DNA of 64,000 bases from Micromonospora nigra. GTDB lineage: Bacteria > Actinomycetota > Actinomycetes > Mycobacteriales > Micromonosporaceae. This document shows positions 34,542 through 43,898 of the stretch, one piece after another. The DNA lies in contig NZ_FMHT01000003.1 in NCBI RefSeq assembly GCF_900091585.1, positions 1,116,001 to 1,180,000 on the forward strand. The letters run 5' to 3'. How positions within the stretch are numbered: position 1 is the first letter of the stretch; every line of letters starts with the position of its first letter. Under the pieces are notes generated by a model. That model searched no databases, was not told the origin of the DNA, and was given only the letters and a program-made list of their open reading frames with translations. Both the position numbers and the translations under genes were made by a program.

Positions 34542-34574
34542 TGCGTGACCGGTGAATCACTGCGTAACCGGTCA
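34542..34574. promoter_or_regulatory. Operator-like repeats between the mrp operon and moxR
   Basis: TGCGTGACCGGT (34542-34553) and TGCGTAACCGGT (34561-34572) are direct repeats 19 bp apart. TGACCGGT (34546-34553) and ACCGGTCA (34567-34574) also form a perfect inverted repeat, around a small GTGA-A-TCAC palindrome. Position suggests a binding site serving one or both divergent units. Confidence 0.5.
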
Positions 34575-34726
34575 AACACCTGCGGCTGTCGGCGTTGACG
34601 ACAAACATGGTTAGCCTGAGAGGCCAGTGAGATTGCTGCGGCAGACGAGGCTCGCACGTCGCGAACCCAACGGCGGGTCCAGGTGCTCTATACAGAGCTG
34701 CCGTGACGGCGACGAGGAGGAGGCCC

Positions 34727-35781
34727 GTGACACAACAGACCTGGGACGAGGTGGGCGGTCTGCTGCCGCACGACGAGTTCCGCGCCGCCAGTGACGCCAT
34801 CGTGAGCAACATCGAGCAGGTGATCGAGGGCAAGACCGCCACCGTACGGCTGGCCCTGGCCGTGCTGCTCGCCGAGGGCCACCTGCTCATCGAGGACGTA
34901 CCGGGCGTCGGGAAGACGAAGTTGGCCAAGGCCCTGGCCCGGTCGATCGACTGCTCGGTGCGCCGCATCCAGTTCACGCCCGATCTGCTGCCCAGCGATG
35001 TCACCGGAGTCAGCGTCTACAACCAGGAGACCCACGACTTCGAGTTCCGCCCCGGTGCCGTCTTCGCCAACCTGGTGGTCGGCGACGAGATCAACCGGGC
35101 CTCGCCGAAGACCCAGTCGGCGCTGCTGGAGTGCATGGAGGAACGGCAGGTCACCGTCGACGGGGTGACCTACCAGTTGCAGACGCCGTTCATGGTGATC
35201 GCGACCCAGAACCCGATCGAGATGGAGGGCACGTACCCGCTGCCGGAGGCGCAGCGCGACCGGTTCACCGCCCGGATCGCGATGGGCTACCCGGACGTGG
35301 GCGCGGAACTGGCCATGCTCGACGCCCACGGCAAGGTCGACCCCCTCGCCGGCCTGCGGGCGGTCTCCGACGCCGACACCGTGCGCCAGCTGATCGGCCA
35401 CGTCCGGCAGGTGCACGTGGCCGACGCGGTCAAGCAGTACGCCATCGACCTGGTCACCGCCACCCGCGAGTCACCGGACCTGCGGCTGGGGGCCTCCCCC
35501 GGGCCACCCTCCAGTTGCTGCGCACCGCCCGCGCGGTGGCCGCCCTGGAGGGCCGCGACTACGTGCTCCCCGACGACCTGCAGGTGCTGGCGGTGCCGGT
35601 GCTGGCGCACCGGATCATCCCCACCGCCGACGCGCAGCTCGCCCGGCGCACCACCGACGCGATCGTCGCCGAGCTGGTGCACCGGCTGCCACTGCCGCAC
35701 GACCGGCACCGTTCGCCGTACGACACCCGGCCGCCGGCACCCAGCAACGGCCGCGCGCCGTACGAGCCGCGGAGGCCGTGA
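34727..35781 (+). pseudogene. moxR: MoxR-family AAA+ ATPase gene with one-base frameshift
   Basis: GTG at 34727 follows GAGGAGGAGGCCC. The AAA+ core is intact: Walker A EDVPGVGKTKLAKAL, Walker B region VVGDEINRASPKTQSALLE, sensor ATQNPIEMEGTYPLPEAQRDRF (split). After LRLGASP the frame breaks in a run of five C (35496-35500). Adding one C restores PRATLQLLRTARAVAALEG and the normal C-terminus, ending TGA 35779-35781 (351 residues). Unrepaired, the frame runs straight into the DUF58 gene as a 784-codon chimera. A sequencing error in a C6 tract is as likely as a real mutation. MoxR proteins act as chaperone-like ATPases for DUF58/VWA partners. Confidence 0.85.
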
Positions 35782-35782
35782 C

Positions 35783-37078
35783 GTGCGCGACGGGCTGCGG
35801 GGGCTGACCACCCGGGGCCGCTCATTCCTGGCCGCGGCGGTCGCCGCGGGTGTCTCGGCGGGCATCCTCGGCGAGAAGGACCTGCTCCGGGTGGCCGTGC
35901 TGCTCGCCATCCTGCCGCTGCTCGCCGCGCTCTACGTCGGGCGCAGCCGTTACAAGCTGGCCTGCACGCGGTCGCTGGAGCCGCCCCGGGTTCCGGCCGG
36001 TGCCAGCGCCCGGGTGATGTTGCGCCTGCAGAACCTGTCCCGGCTGCCCACCGGCACCCTGCTGCTGGAGGACCGGCTGCCCTACGCCCTGGGCAGCCGA
36101 CCCCGCGTGGTGCTGGAGCGGCTGGGTGCCCACCAGGCCAGTTCGGTGGCGTACACCGTGCGGGCGGACGTGCGCGGGCGCTACGAGGTCGGTCCGCTGG
36201 TGGTTCGGCTGACCGACCCGTTCGGCCTGTGCGAACTGAGCCGGGCCTTCCCGAGCACCGACCGGCTCACGGTGATCCCGCAGGTCACCCCGCTGCCGCC
36301 GGTCCGGCTTCCCGGGGAGTACGCGGGCAGCGGCGACAGCCGGGCCCGTTCCGTGGCGGTGCACGGCGAGGACGACGCGGCGACTCGGGAGTACCGGCGC
36401 GGCGACGACCTGCGCCGGGTGCACTGGAAGTCGACGGCGCGCACCGGCGAGTTGATGGTGCGCCGGGAGGAGCAGCCCTGGGAGAGCCGGGCGACGGTCC
36501 TGCTGGACACCCGCGCGTTCGGGCACCAGGGTGAGGGACCGACGGCCAGCTTCGAGTGGGCCGTGTCGGCCGCCGCCAGTGTCGCCGTGCACCTGCGCCA
36601 GGCCGGCTACAAGCTGCGCCTGGTCACCGGCTCGGGCACCGACGTCGACGCCACCGAGGCGGCCGGCGAGGGGCTGCTGCTCGACCATCTGGCGGAGGTC
36701 CACCTGGACCAGCGGGTCGAGATCACCGACCTGGTGCAGCGGGTCCGGCAGCGGGCCGACGGCGGCCTGATCATCGCCCTGCTCGGGTCGTTGAGCACCG
36801 CCGAGGCCGAACTCCTGGCCGGTCTGCGCGGCAACGGGGCGACCTGCGTGGCCTTCCTGCTGGACTCCGCCGCCTGGCTCAACCTGCCCGCAAAGGCTCG
36901 GGTCGAGGCCGACCAGGCCCACGACGCCGCCGCGCTGGCGCTGTTGCAGAGCGGCTGGCGGGTCGTCGGGGTCGACCACGGCGGCCGGCTGCCCGCGCTG
37001 TGGCCCCAGGCGGGCCGCGGTTCGCAGGGCTTCGCGCTGCGGGCGGCGATGGCCGAGACAGTTGCCGGCGCGCGATGA
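35783..37078 (+). CDS. DUF58 protein, MoxR partner
   Basis: A 431-residue protein. Two N-terminal membrane helices (about 12-50) precede a beta-rich region and the DUF58 signature YRRGDDLRRVHWKSTARTGE (about 208-227) in a VWA-like fold. The GTG start is 1 bp after the moxR stop and has GGAGGCC upstream. MoxR-DUF58-transglutaminase triplets are widespread and usually linked to envelope biogenesis; the actual activity is not established. Confidence 0.9.
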   Translation: MRDGLRGLTTRGRSFLAAAVAAGVSAGILGEKDLLRVAVLLAILPLLAALYVGRSRYKLACTRSLEPPRVPAGASARVMLRLQNLSRLPTGTLLLEDRLPYALGSRPRVVLERLGAHQASSVAYTVRADVRGRYEVGPLVVRLTDPFGLCELSRAFPSTDRLTVIPQVTPLPPVRLPGEYAGSGDSRARSVAVHGEDDAATREYRRGDDLRRVHWKSTARTGELMVRREEQPWESRATVLLDTRAFGHQGEGPTASFEWAVSAAASVAVHLRQAGYKLRLVTGSGTDVDATEAAGEGLLLDHLAEVHLDQRVEITDLVQRVRQRADGGLIIALLGSLSTAEAELLAGLRGNGATCVAFLLDSAAWLNLPAKARVEADQAHDAAALALLQSGWRVVGVDHGGRLPALWPQAGRGSQGFALRAAMAETVAGAR

Positions 37079-37094
37079 ACGGAAGGGTCCCCTC

Positions 37095-39566
37095 ATGACC
37101 GCCCACCGGAACCTGGGCCTCGTCGCGGCGGCGGCGACGTTGCTGGCCGCCGCGCCGCTGTCGGCCATCTTCGACCGCTGGACGTGGCTGGTGCAGTCGA
37201 TCATCGCGGTCGCCGCCGTCGCGGCGGCGGCGGCGCTGGCCCGGATGCTGCGGGCCCCGCTGTGGGCCCAGGTGCTGGCCATGGCGGCCGGGCTCACCCT
37301 CGCCCTGACCTGGCTGTTCCCGAGTGGCGGGGAGCTGCTCGCCGTGCTGCCCACCCCGGACACGTTCGCGCACTTCGCCGCCCTGCTCGGCGACTCGGTA
37401 CGGGACATGCGCTCGTACGGCGTCGAGGTGCCGGACACCGATCCGCTGCTGTTCATCACGGTTCTCGGCGTCGGCGGGGTGGCCGTGGTGGTGGACGTGG
37501 TCGCGGTGGGGCTGCGCCGCCCGGCGCTGGCCGGCCTGCCCATGCTGGCCATCTACTCGGTGCCGGTGGCGGTGTACGTCGACAGCGTCCCGCCGGTGCC
37601 GTTCGCCATCGGCGCCGCCGGCTACCTGTGGCTGCTGGTCACCGACAACGTCGACCGGGTACGCCGGTTCGGTCGGCGGTTCACCGGGGACGGCCGGGAC
37701 GTCGACGTCTGGGAGGCTTCGCCGCTGGCCGCCGCGGGGCGCCGCCTGGCGGTGGTCGGGGTGGCGCTGGCCGTGATGCTGCCGCTGGCCGTGCCGGGCA
37801 TGACCGGCGGCCTGCTGACCACGCTCGGCGGCGGCGCCGGCACCGGCACCGGTGGCCCGGGGCTGGGCGGTGTCCCCGGCCGGGTCGACCTGTTCGCGGC
37901 CCTCAGCGGGCAGCTCAACCAGAGCGAGGTCACCGACCTGGTCAAGGTCACCACCACCGAGTCCGAGCCGTTCTACCTGCGCTTCGGGGTCGCCGACGAG
38001 CTGACCACGGACGGCTTCCGGGTGCGCAGCCCCACCGGTTCCCCCGTCACCCGGGAGCTGCCCGAACCGTCGGGGCGCGACCTGGCGGGCGTGGACCGGG
38101 CCCGACACCGGGCGGTCGTCGAGGTGACCCGCAGCCTCGCCATGCCGCTGATGCCCGTGTACGCCGAGCCGGTGCGTACCAGCGACCTCAACGGCAACTG
38201 GCTGTACGACCCCAACCTCCAGATCATCTTCTCGAATCGGGAGAACTCCCGCGGCAAGCGGTACGAGTTCGACTACGTGCGTTCCACGTACAGCCCGGCG
38301 GTGCTGCGGACGGCCGGCCCCCTGTCGGCGGAGAGCCCGCTGCGCCGACAGCAGACCCGCACCCCGGACGTGCCCGAGGTGGAGGCCCTCGTGGAGACGC
38401 TCACCCGGGGCGAGCGCACCGAGTACGACAAGGTCCGGGCGATCTACGACTACTTCTCGGCGGAGAACGGCTTCAGCTACCGGCTGAGCACGGAGGAGGG
38501 CACCAGCGGGCAGCAGATCCTCGACTTCCTCGGCAACAAGGTGGGCTACTGCCAGCAGTACGCCGCGGCGATGGCGTGGATGGTCCGCGACGCGGGCATC
38601 CCCGCCCGGGTGGCGTTCGGCTTCACCAACGGCAGCAACCGGGACGGGGACACGCGCACCCTGACCAACCGCAACCTGCACGCGTGGACCGAGGTCTACT
38701 TCGACCGGATCGGCTGGGTGCCGTTCGACGCCACCCCGGCGTACGGGGTGCAGGGTTCCACCCGTTCGGCCTGGGCGCCCGACACCGACGCGCCTGAGAC
38801 GGTGACGCCGTCCGCCGGCGCGACGGACGGCCCGGACGGTGCCGACCCGTCCGCCGGGCCGCAGCGGCCCAACCAGTTCGAGGAGTCGCTGGATCCGGGC
38901 GTCGCCGCCGGCTCGGACACCCCGGCCGGGGGGATGCCGGTGTGGCCGCTGTGGGTGGCCGGGATCCTGGGGTTGCTCCTGCTGCTGGCCGTACCCGCGT
39001 TGCGGCGAATGGCGCTGCGGCGCCGGCGGGGCGGTCGGTTCGCCACGGCCCGGCCGGCGGTCGCGGCCGGCGGCGGCCCGGAGGCTGTCGCGGGGCGGCC
39101 GTCCGTGGTGGTCGCCGTGGATCCGGACCGGGCCCGGGCGGACGCGCACGCCGCCTGGGACGAGCTGATCGACACGCTCGTCGACTACCGGGTGCCGGTG
39201 GACCGGACCGAGACGCCGCGGGCCACCGCCGACCGGCTGGTCCGTGACGCGCTCGTCGACGACGCCGAGGCGGATTCGGCGGTACGGCTGCTCGGCCGCG
39301 CCGAGGAACGCGCCCGGTACGCCCGCGACCCGCTGACCGGCGAGCCCCTGCTGCCGGCCCTGCGCACGGTACGCGGCGTGCTCGCCAGGAAGGCCGGTCG
39401 GCGTACCCGACTGGTGGCCGCCGTGCTGCCGCCGTCGGTGCTCCAGCGGTGGCGTACGGGCACCGCGGACGCCTCCTCGCGCGCCGTGGTGAGGGTCGGC
39501 GAACTGCGGGAGCGGCTGCTGCGCTGGAGTCCGCGCCGGCTGCTCGCGGGCCGGGCGGCCCGCTGA
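37095..39566 (+). CDS. TgpA-type membrane transglutaminase-like protein
   Basis: An 823-residue protein. Seven or so N-terminal membrane helices (to about 240) precede an extracytoplasmic region. The transglutaminase core has Cys at about 486 (VGYCQQYAAAMAW), His at about 528 (NRNLHAWTEVYFD) and Asp at about 543 (VPFDATP). A Thr/Pro/Asp-rich linker follows, then another membrane helix near 620 and a cytoplasmic DUF4129-like tail. All three catalytic residues are present, so it may be an active amidase or transamidase outside the membrane. ATG follows GGAAGGG. Confidence 0.9.
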   Translation: MTAHRNLGLVAAAATLLAAAPLSAIFDRWTWLVQSIIAVAAVAAAAALARMLRAPLWAQVLAMAAGLTLALTWLFPSGGELLAVLPTPDTFAHFAALLGDSVRDMRSYGVEVPDTDPLLFITVLGVGGVAVVVDVVAVGLRRPALAGLPMLAIYSVPVAVYVDSVPPVPFAIGAAGYLWLLVTDNVDRVRRFGRRFTGDGRDVDVWEASPLAAAGRRLAVVGVALAVMLPLAVPGMTGGLLTTLGGGAGTGTGGPGLGGVPGRVDLFAALSGQLNQSEVTDLVKVTTTESEPFYLRFGVADELTTDGFRVRSPTGSPVTRELPEPSGRDLAGVDRARHRAVVEVTRSLAMPLMPVYAEPVRTSDLNGNWLYDPNLQIIFSNRENSRGKRYEFDYVRSTYSPAVLRTAGPLSAESPLRRQQTRTPDVPEVEALVETLTRGERTEYDKVRAIYDYFSAENGFSYRLSTEEGTSGQQILDFLGNKVGYCQQYAAAMAWMVRDAGIPARVAFGFTNGSNRDGDTRTLTNRNLHAWTEVYFDRIGWVPFDATPAYGVQGSTRSAWAPDTDAPETVTPSAGATDGPDGADPSAGPQRPNQFEESLDPGVAAGSDTPAGGMPVWPLWVAGILGLLLLLAVPALRRMALRRRRGGRFATARPAVAAGGGPEAVAGRPSVVVAVDPDRARADAHAAWDELIDTLVDYRVPVDRTETPRATADRLVRDALVDDAEADSAVRLLGRAEERARYARDPLTGEPLLPALRTVRGVLARKAGRRTRLVAAVLPPSVLQRWRTGTADASSRAVVRVGELRERLLRWSPRRLLAGRAAR

Positions 39567-39921
39567 CCTCCCGTCCGACCTGAGCCCACGCCGGCCCCGG
39601 GCGCGCTGGTGCCGGGCGCGCTGGTGCCGGGCGCGAGATGCGGCATACCGGCCCAACGAGCAGTGCGGATACCGCCGGATGCCGCATCTCGCGTGCAGCC
39701 CGGGCCGGACCACCCACCTCGGGCGGGTACCCGGGCGGCGGGACCGGCGGTCCGAACCCGCCGGGACCGCCGGGACCGCCGAACCCGCCGGGACCGCCGG
39801 GGCGGTCCGAGCCCGCCGGGGCCGGCGAGCCCGCCGACCTCCGAACACGGCGGAGGCCGCCGAGCATCAGCTCGACGGCCTGACCGTCAGATGTGCGCCC
39901 CGCCTCAGCGGCGGGACAGCG
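39567..39921. other. Convergent intergenic region, hairpin and low-complexity repeats
   Basis: No gene is supported in these 355 bp between the convergent transglutaminase and DUF3040 genes. A perfect 15-bp inverted repeat (CGCGAGATGCGGCAT at 39632-39646, reverse complement at 39679-39693) could terminate both. Just before it a 16-bp unit GCTGGTGCCGGGCGCG repeats. From about 39740 to 39840 a 9-bp CCGGGACCG-type unit repeats many times and gives Pro/Gly-rich frames on both strands. Confidence 0.65.
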
Positions 39922-40320
39922 TCAGCGGTGCCCCTCCGGGCGCTGCCGCCACCGGTCCTCCATCCGATCCAGGAAAGACGGCCGCCGGCCCGCCGCGCGG
40001 CTGCGGGTGCGCCGACGACTCGTCGTGCCCCCCACCACGTGCAGGTCGGGTGACTGCGCCCGTCGGTGCGACTGCACCGCGAACGCGGCCGAGGCCAGCA
40101 TGACAACGAATCCCGCCACTGCCAGTGGCGGAGTCTTGATCACCGCGCCATAGACCAACAACGCCAGGCCAGCGATGATCACGCCGGCAGCGACGAGCAG
40201 GCGACGCCGCGTGTGTAAACGCGGATCGCTGGCGCGCACGGCCGAGGCGAATTTGGGGTCCTCGGCAAGCGACCGCTCGATCTGCTCGAACAGCCGCTGC
40301 TCGTGCTCCGAGAGCGGCAC
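39922..40320 (-). CDS. DUF3040 membrane protein
   Basis: A 132-residue actinobacterial DUF3040 protein. It starts with the family signature PLSEHEQRLFEQIERSL, where SEHEQ is strongly conserved, then DPKFAS. Two membrane helices follow (about 41-60 and 63-83), then a basic tail. GTG has GGAGGAGTGCC upstream. Function is unknown. In other actinomycetes it is common near dcw and dinB genes. Confidence 0.92.
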   Translation of the reverse strand: MPLSEHEQRLFEQIERSLAEDPKFASAVRASDPRLHTRRRLLVAAGVIIAGLALLVYGAVIKTPPLAVAGFVVMLASAAFAVQSHRRAQSPDLHVVGGTTSRRRTRSRAAGRRPSFLDRMEDRWRQRPEGHR

Positions 40321-40435
40321 GGCACTCCTCCCCGGTCACGTTGGTCGGCCCGGTCGGACCGACAGACCGTGGCAGCCATCCGGCTGCTTACCCGCAAGTC
40401 TACGAGGGCCTCCGCGTGTCGGAAAGCGGGACGAC

Positions 40436-41695
40436 CTACGGCCGGGTCGGATTTTCGTTCCGGCGGGGGTCCCGGGCCCCGAGCAGACTCGCCGGACCTA
40501 TGACGGACCGCCCGAAACGGGCAGCCGCCGCGTCGGCGGCGGCCTCCGCCTCACGCCAGCCACGCTCGGGCGCGCCGAGGGTGAGCTGTCGGGGCGTGTC
40601 GCCCACCCCGGACAGCCCCTCCACCCGTACGCCGACCAGCCGGACCGGTTCACCCGGGTCGAGCGCGGTGTAGAGGGCCCAGACCGTGTCGAAGATCTCC
40701 CGGGCGACGTCCGTGGACACGTCGAGGGTGCGGGATCGGGTGACCGTGCGGAAGTCGGTGAACCGCACCTTCACCGACACCGTCCGCCCCACCTGACCGC
40801 TCCGCCGCAACCGCGCTCCCACCTTCTCGGCGAGACCCAGCACCGCACGACGGATCTCGCCGGGGTCGACGACGTCCACGTCGAACGTCAGCTCCGCGCC
40901 GATCGACTTCTCCACCTGCTCCGGGGTGACCCGCCGCGGATCCCGCCCCGAGGCCAGCTCGTGCAGGTGGGCCGCCGCCGTGTCGCCGACGGCCCGGCGC
41001 AGCAGGCCGACCGGGGCCGCCGCCAGGTCGCCGACCGTGGTGAGACCCAGCCTGCGCAGCGTCTCGGCGGACCGCTCCCCCACCCCCCACAACGCGGCGA
41101 CCGGTAGCGGGTGGAGGAAGTCGAGCACCCGACCCGCCGGCACCACCAGCATCCCGTCGGGCTTGGCGCGGGTGGAGCCCAGCTTGGCCACGAACTTGCT
41201 CGGCGCGACCCCCACCGAGCAGGTCAGCCTCTGCTCCGCCTCGACCCGTTCGCGGATGCGGCGGGCGATCGTCGCCGGCGAGCCGAACAACCGCCGCGCC
41301 CCGGCCACGTCGAGGAACGCCTCGTCGAGCGACAACGGCTCGACCAGGGGCGTGACGTCACGGAAGATCTGCATGACCGCGCGGGAGGCCGCCGTGTACC
41401 GCGCGAAGTCGGGCGGCAGGTACACCGCGTGCGGGCACAACGCGCGGGCGCGGGCGGTCGGCATGGCGCTGCGGACGCCGTACCGCCGGGCTTCGTAGCT
41501 GGCCGAGCTGACCACCCCGCGCGGGCCGACCCCGCCGACCACGACGGCCCTGCCGCGCAGCTCCGGCCGCTGACGCACCTCGACCGAGGCGAAGAAGGCG
41601 TCCATGTCGACGTGCAGGATCGGGCAGCCGGTGTCGTCGGCGTCCGGCCCGAACCGGGGGTCGTCACCCCGGGGCAACGACTGGCTGCGGCCCAT
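40436..41695 (-). CDS. dinB: DNA polymerase IV (DinB)
   Basis: A 419-residue Y-family polymerase. Catalytic acids are in LHVDMDAFFASVE and LSLDEAFLDVAG. The SYEARRYGVRSAMP finger segment, the SVGVAPSKFVAKLGS palm segment and helix-hairpin-helix (ALWGVGERSAETLRRLGL) are present. The C-terminal little finger runs to about 360. It carries out translesion synthesis with low fidelity. A -10 (TACGCT) ends 6 nt before the ATG, so the mRNA is probably leaderless. I see no LexA box here. Confidence 0.95.
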   Translation of the reverse strand: MGRSQSLPRGDDPRFGPDADDTGCPILHVDMDAFFASVEVRQRPELRGRAVVVGGVGPRGVVSSASYEARRYGVRSAMPTARARALCPHAVYLPPDFARYTAASRAVMQIFRDVTPLVEPLSLDEAFLDVAGARRLFGSPATIARRIRERVEAEQRLTCSVGVAPSKFVAKLGSTRAKPDGMLVVPAGRVLDFLHPLPVAALWGVGERSAETLRRLGLTTVGDLAAAPVGLLRRAVGDTAAAHLHELASGRDPRRVTPEQVEKSIGAELTFDVDVVDPGEIRRAVLGLAEKVGARLRRSGQVGRTVSVKVRFTDFRTVTRSRTLDVSTDVAREIFDTVWALYTALDPGEPVRLVGVRVEGLSGVGDTPRQLTLGAPERGWREAEAAADAAAARFGRSVIGPASLLGARDPRRNENPTRP

Positions 41696-41701
41696 TCCGG
41701 C

Positions 41702-41707
41702 AGCGTA
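41702..41707 (-). promoter_or_regulatory. -10 element of dinB, leaderless start
   Basis: Minus-strand TACGCT is separated from the dinB ATG by 6 nt, and there is no Shine-Dalgarno. Confidence 0.5.
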
Positions 41708-41733
41708 GCCACCGGCCCCGACAATCGGCCCGG

Positions 41734-42918
41734 TCAGCCCCGCACGACCAGCAGCGGGATCGTCATCTCGGCGGCGGTGTCCGCGCCGTGGAAGGCCACC
41801 AGGCGCGACACCACGGGTGGCTCGGAGCGGCTGGCCAGCACCGCGTACGTGTCGTTGCAGACCACCACGACGTCCCCCACGCGACGCAGGTGCTCCTCGG
41901 GCACCGGACCGAACCAGCCGGTCGCCACCGCCTCCGCCCGGGTCAACACCCGCGCGGCGTCACCGAGCACCGCCGACCAGGCGGCCACCACGTCACCGTC
42001 GGCACCGGGCGCGACGTGCAGGTAACGCACCCGCGGCTCACCGGCGACGACCCGCACCCCGGCCCGCAGCCGGGGATCGGTGTCCAGGTCGAACCGGTGC
42101 CCGGCGGGCACGTCGAGCTGCCCGTGGTCGGCGGTGACCAGCAGCGCCGCGTCGGGCGGCAGCCCGTCCACCAGCCGCGTCAGCAGCGCGTCGACCTCGG
42201 TGGCGGCGGCCCGCCACGGTGCCGAGTCGACGCCGCTGAGGTGCCCGTGCCGGTCCAGGTCGGGGTGGTAGCCGGAGACCAGGGTCGGGCCGTCACCGGC
42301 GGACAGGGCCGTCAGCATCGTGGTGACCAGCGCGTCGACGCCGGCCGCCCCGCGGTAGTCGCCGCCCCGGTTCGCCGCCACGGTCAGCCCGCTGCCGCCG
42401 AACTCCGGGCGGCTGACCACGGTCACCGCGATCCCCGCCGCCCGTGCCTGTTCCAGCCGGGTCGGGACCGGCTGCCAGCGCAGCGGCTCCGGATCGGCCG
42501 CCCATTCGATGTGGTTGACCACCCGGTCGGTGCCCGGCACCCGCAGGGTGAACCCGAGCACCCCGTGCGTGCCCGGCGGCACACCGGTGCCCAGGGTGAC
42601 CAGGCTGGTGGGGGTGGTGGAGGGGAAACCAGAGGTCAGCGGTCGACCCACGGTGGCGGCCAGCCCGGCCAGGGTCGGCGCGTGGGGCGCGGCCGTGGGG
42701 ATCTGGTACCAGCCCAGCCCGTCGACGAGCAGCACCGCGACCCGGCGCACCCCGGCCAGGTCGGCGGCGAGCCCGAGCGGGTCCGCGACACCCGGCACGC
42801 CGAGCACGGCCAGGGCGCTGGGCAGCACGTCGGCGAGGCTCCCGCCGCCGTAGCGGGGCGCCACCGGCGCCAGCGGGTCGACAGCCGGCGGACCGACGCC
42901 GGGACCGGTGACGGTCAT
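41734..42918 (-). CDS. Alkaline-phosphatase-superfamily phosphodiesterase
   Basis: A 394-residue member of the nucleotide pyrophosphatase/phosphodiesterase type. The first metal Asp is in VLLVDGLGWYQ and the nucleophile Thr in FPSTTPTSLVTLGTG. Later metal ligands are DLDRHGHLSG and TADHGQLDV. The substrate is unknown; these enzymes cleave phosphodiesters or phosphoanhydrides. No signal peptide is seen, so it is probably cytoplasmic. ATG overlaps the stop of the methyltransferase gene (ATGA), so the pair may act together. Confidence 0.88.
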   Translation of the reverse strand: MTVTGPGVGPPAVDPLAPVAPRYGGGSLADVLPSALAVLGVPGVADPLGLAADLAGVRRVAVLLVDGLGWYQIPTAAPHAPTLAGLAATVGRPLTSGFPSTTPTSLVTLGTGVPPGTHGVLGFTLRVPGTDRVVNHIEWAADPEPLRWQPVPTRLEQARAAGIAVTVVSRPEFGGSGLTVAANRGGDYRGAAGVDALVTTMLTALSAGDGPTLVSGYHPDLDRHGHLSGVDSAPWRAAATEVDALLTRLVDGLPPDAALLVTADHGQLDVPAGHRFDLDTDPRLRAGVRVVAGEPRVRYLHVAPGADGDVVAAWSAVLGDAARVLTRAEAVATGWFGPVPEEHLRRVGDVVVVCNDTYAVLASRSEPPVVSRLVAFHGADTAAEMTIPLLVVRG

Positions 42919-43679
42919 GCCGGACGGCGGGCGAACAGGTGCAGCTGCGCCGCGAGGTCCCGCCAGGGCGGCCGGGCGGCGAGGGCCCGCTCCAGCTCCA
43001 CCAGGGTCGCGGGCTGACCGTCGGCGACCGCGGCGGGCAGCAGGTCGGCGAGCACGCGTACCCCGTGGATCTCCTCCACCACGAGCCCGGCGGCGGCCAG
43101 CAGCGCGGCGGCGCCCTCGACGTCGTAGCGCCGGCGCAGATTGTCCCGGGGCCCGGCGGTGCCGTGCGGGTCGTCGGCCAACGCGGCGGCCGTGTCGAGG
43201 TGGCCGTTGACGGCCCGGCCGAGCACCGCGGCGGCCCGGCCGGCCACCAGCACACTTGCCGCGCCGCCCGGTCGCAACGCGCCGGCCACGGCGGACACCA
43301 CCGGCACCGGGTCGTCGACGACCTCCAGCACGGCGTGGCACAGCACCAGATCGGCCGTCGCGGGCTCGACCAGCCCGGCGAGCGCGTCACCGTCGCCCTG
43401 CACGGCGCGGACCCGCTCGGCGACCCCGGCCTCGGCGGCCCGACGGGTCAGCGCCGCGAGCGCGTCGGGACTGGCGTCGACCACCGTGACCCGGTGCCCT
43501 GCCCGGGCCAGCGGCACGGCGAACCCGCCGGTGCCACCACCCACGTCGACGACGGTCAGCTCGGCCCCCGGCCGGCGCTCCAACTCGGCGCGCAGCACCG
43601 ACCAGATGACAGCGGTACGGGGGGTCAGCGGCGGCCCGGCGAGGCCTCGGGTCTGCTCCACCTGGCTGAGCCTAGTCAC
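42915..43679 (-). CDS. SAM-dependent class I methyltransferase
   Basis: A 254-residue methyltransferase from the GTG at 43679 (start VTRLSQVEQTRGLAG). SAM loop VVDVGGGTGGFAVPLARAGH, acidic loop VTVVDASPDAL, and the post-motif VLCHAVLEVVDDPV are clear. The layout resembles SmtA/CmoM-like enzymes, but the substrate cannot be told. It overlaps the downstream phosphodiesterase. Longer in-frame starts exist in the repeat region upstream, but these codons are low-complexity. Confidence 0.85.
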   Translation of the reverse strand: MTRLSQVEQTRGLAGPPLTPRTAVIWSVLRAELERRPGAELTVVDVGGGTGGFAVPLARAGHRVTVVDASPDALAALTRRAAEAGVAERVRAVQGDGDALAGLVEPATADLVLCHAVLEVVDDPVPVVSAVAGALRPGGAASVLVAGRAAAVLGRAVNGHLDTAAALADDPHGTAGPRDNLRRRYDVEGAAALLAAAGLVVEEIHGVRVLADLLPAAVADGQPATLVELERALAARPPWRDLAAQLHLFARRPA

Positions 43680-43798
43680 CCGGTCCACCCGGCCCCCGCC
43701 ACCGGGGCCGCCGTCGCACGACGACCGGCCCCTCGACCGGCGCGCGGGGCGCCGCCGGGCCGCTCCCGCAGCCCGCGCCGCCCCCGAGCGCTCCCCCG

Positions 43799-43890
43799 CG
43801 GCAGTGCCCCGAGCGCTCCCGCGGCAGTGCCCCGAACCGCTCCCCGCGGCAGTGGCCCCGAACCGCTTCCTCACGGCAGTGACCCGGCGG
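43799..43890 (-). repeat. Imperfect 23-27 bp tandem repeats
   Basis: CGGCAGTG begins units at 43799, 43822, 43847 and 43874, each continuing with a CCCCGA(G/A)CGCT-type block. They fill the 220-bp gap between the small gene at 43899 and the methyltransferase. An overlapping frame through them encodes Gly-His-Cys-Arg repeats, which I take to be non-coding. Confidence 0.7.
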
Positions 43891-43898
43891 TGCCCCGG

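Noticed and set aside
34703..37078. A single 791-codon gene joining MoxR and DUF58
   Set aside because: Restoring one C at 35496-35500 gives a full-length MoxR with a conserved C-terminus and a separate DUF58 gene with its own ribosome site; the fusion section reads as Arg/Pro/Cys-rich nonsense.
39638..39883. Pro/Gly-rich frames on both strands
   Set aside because: They come from 9-bp GC-rich repeats, lack ribosome sites, and overlap each other on opposite strands.
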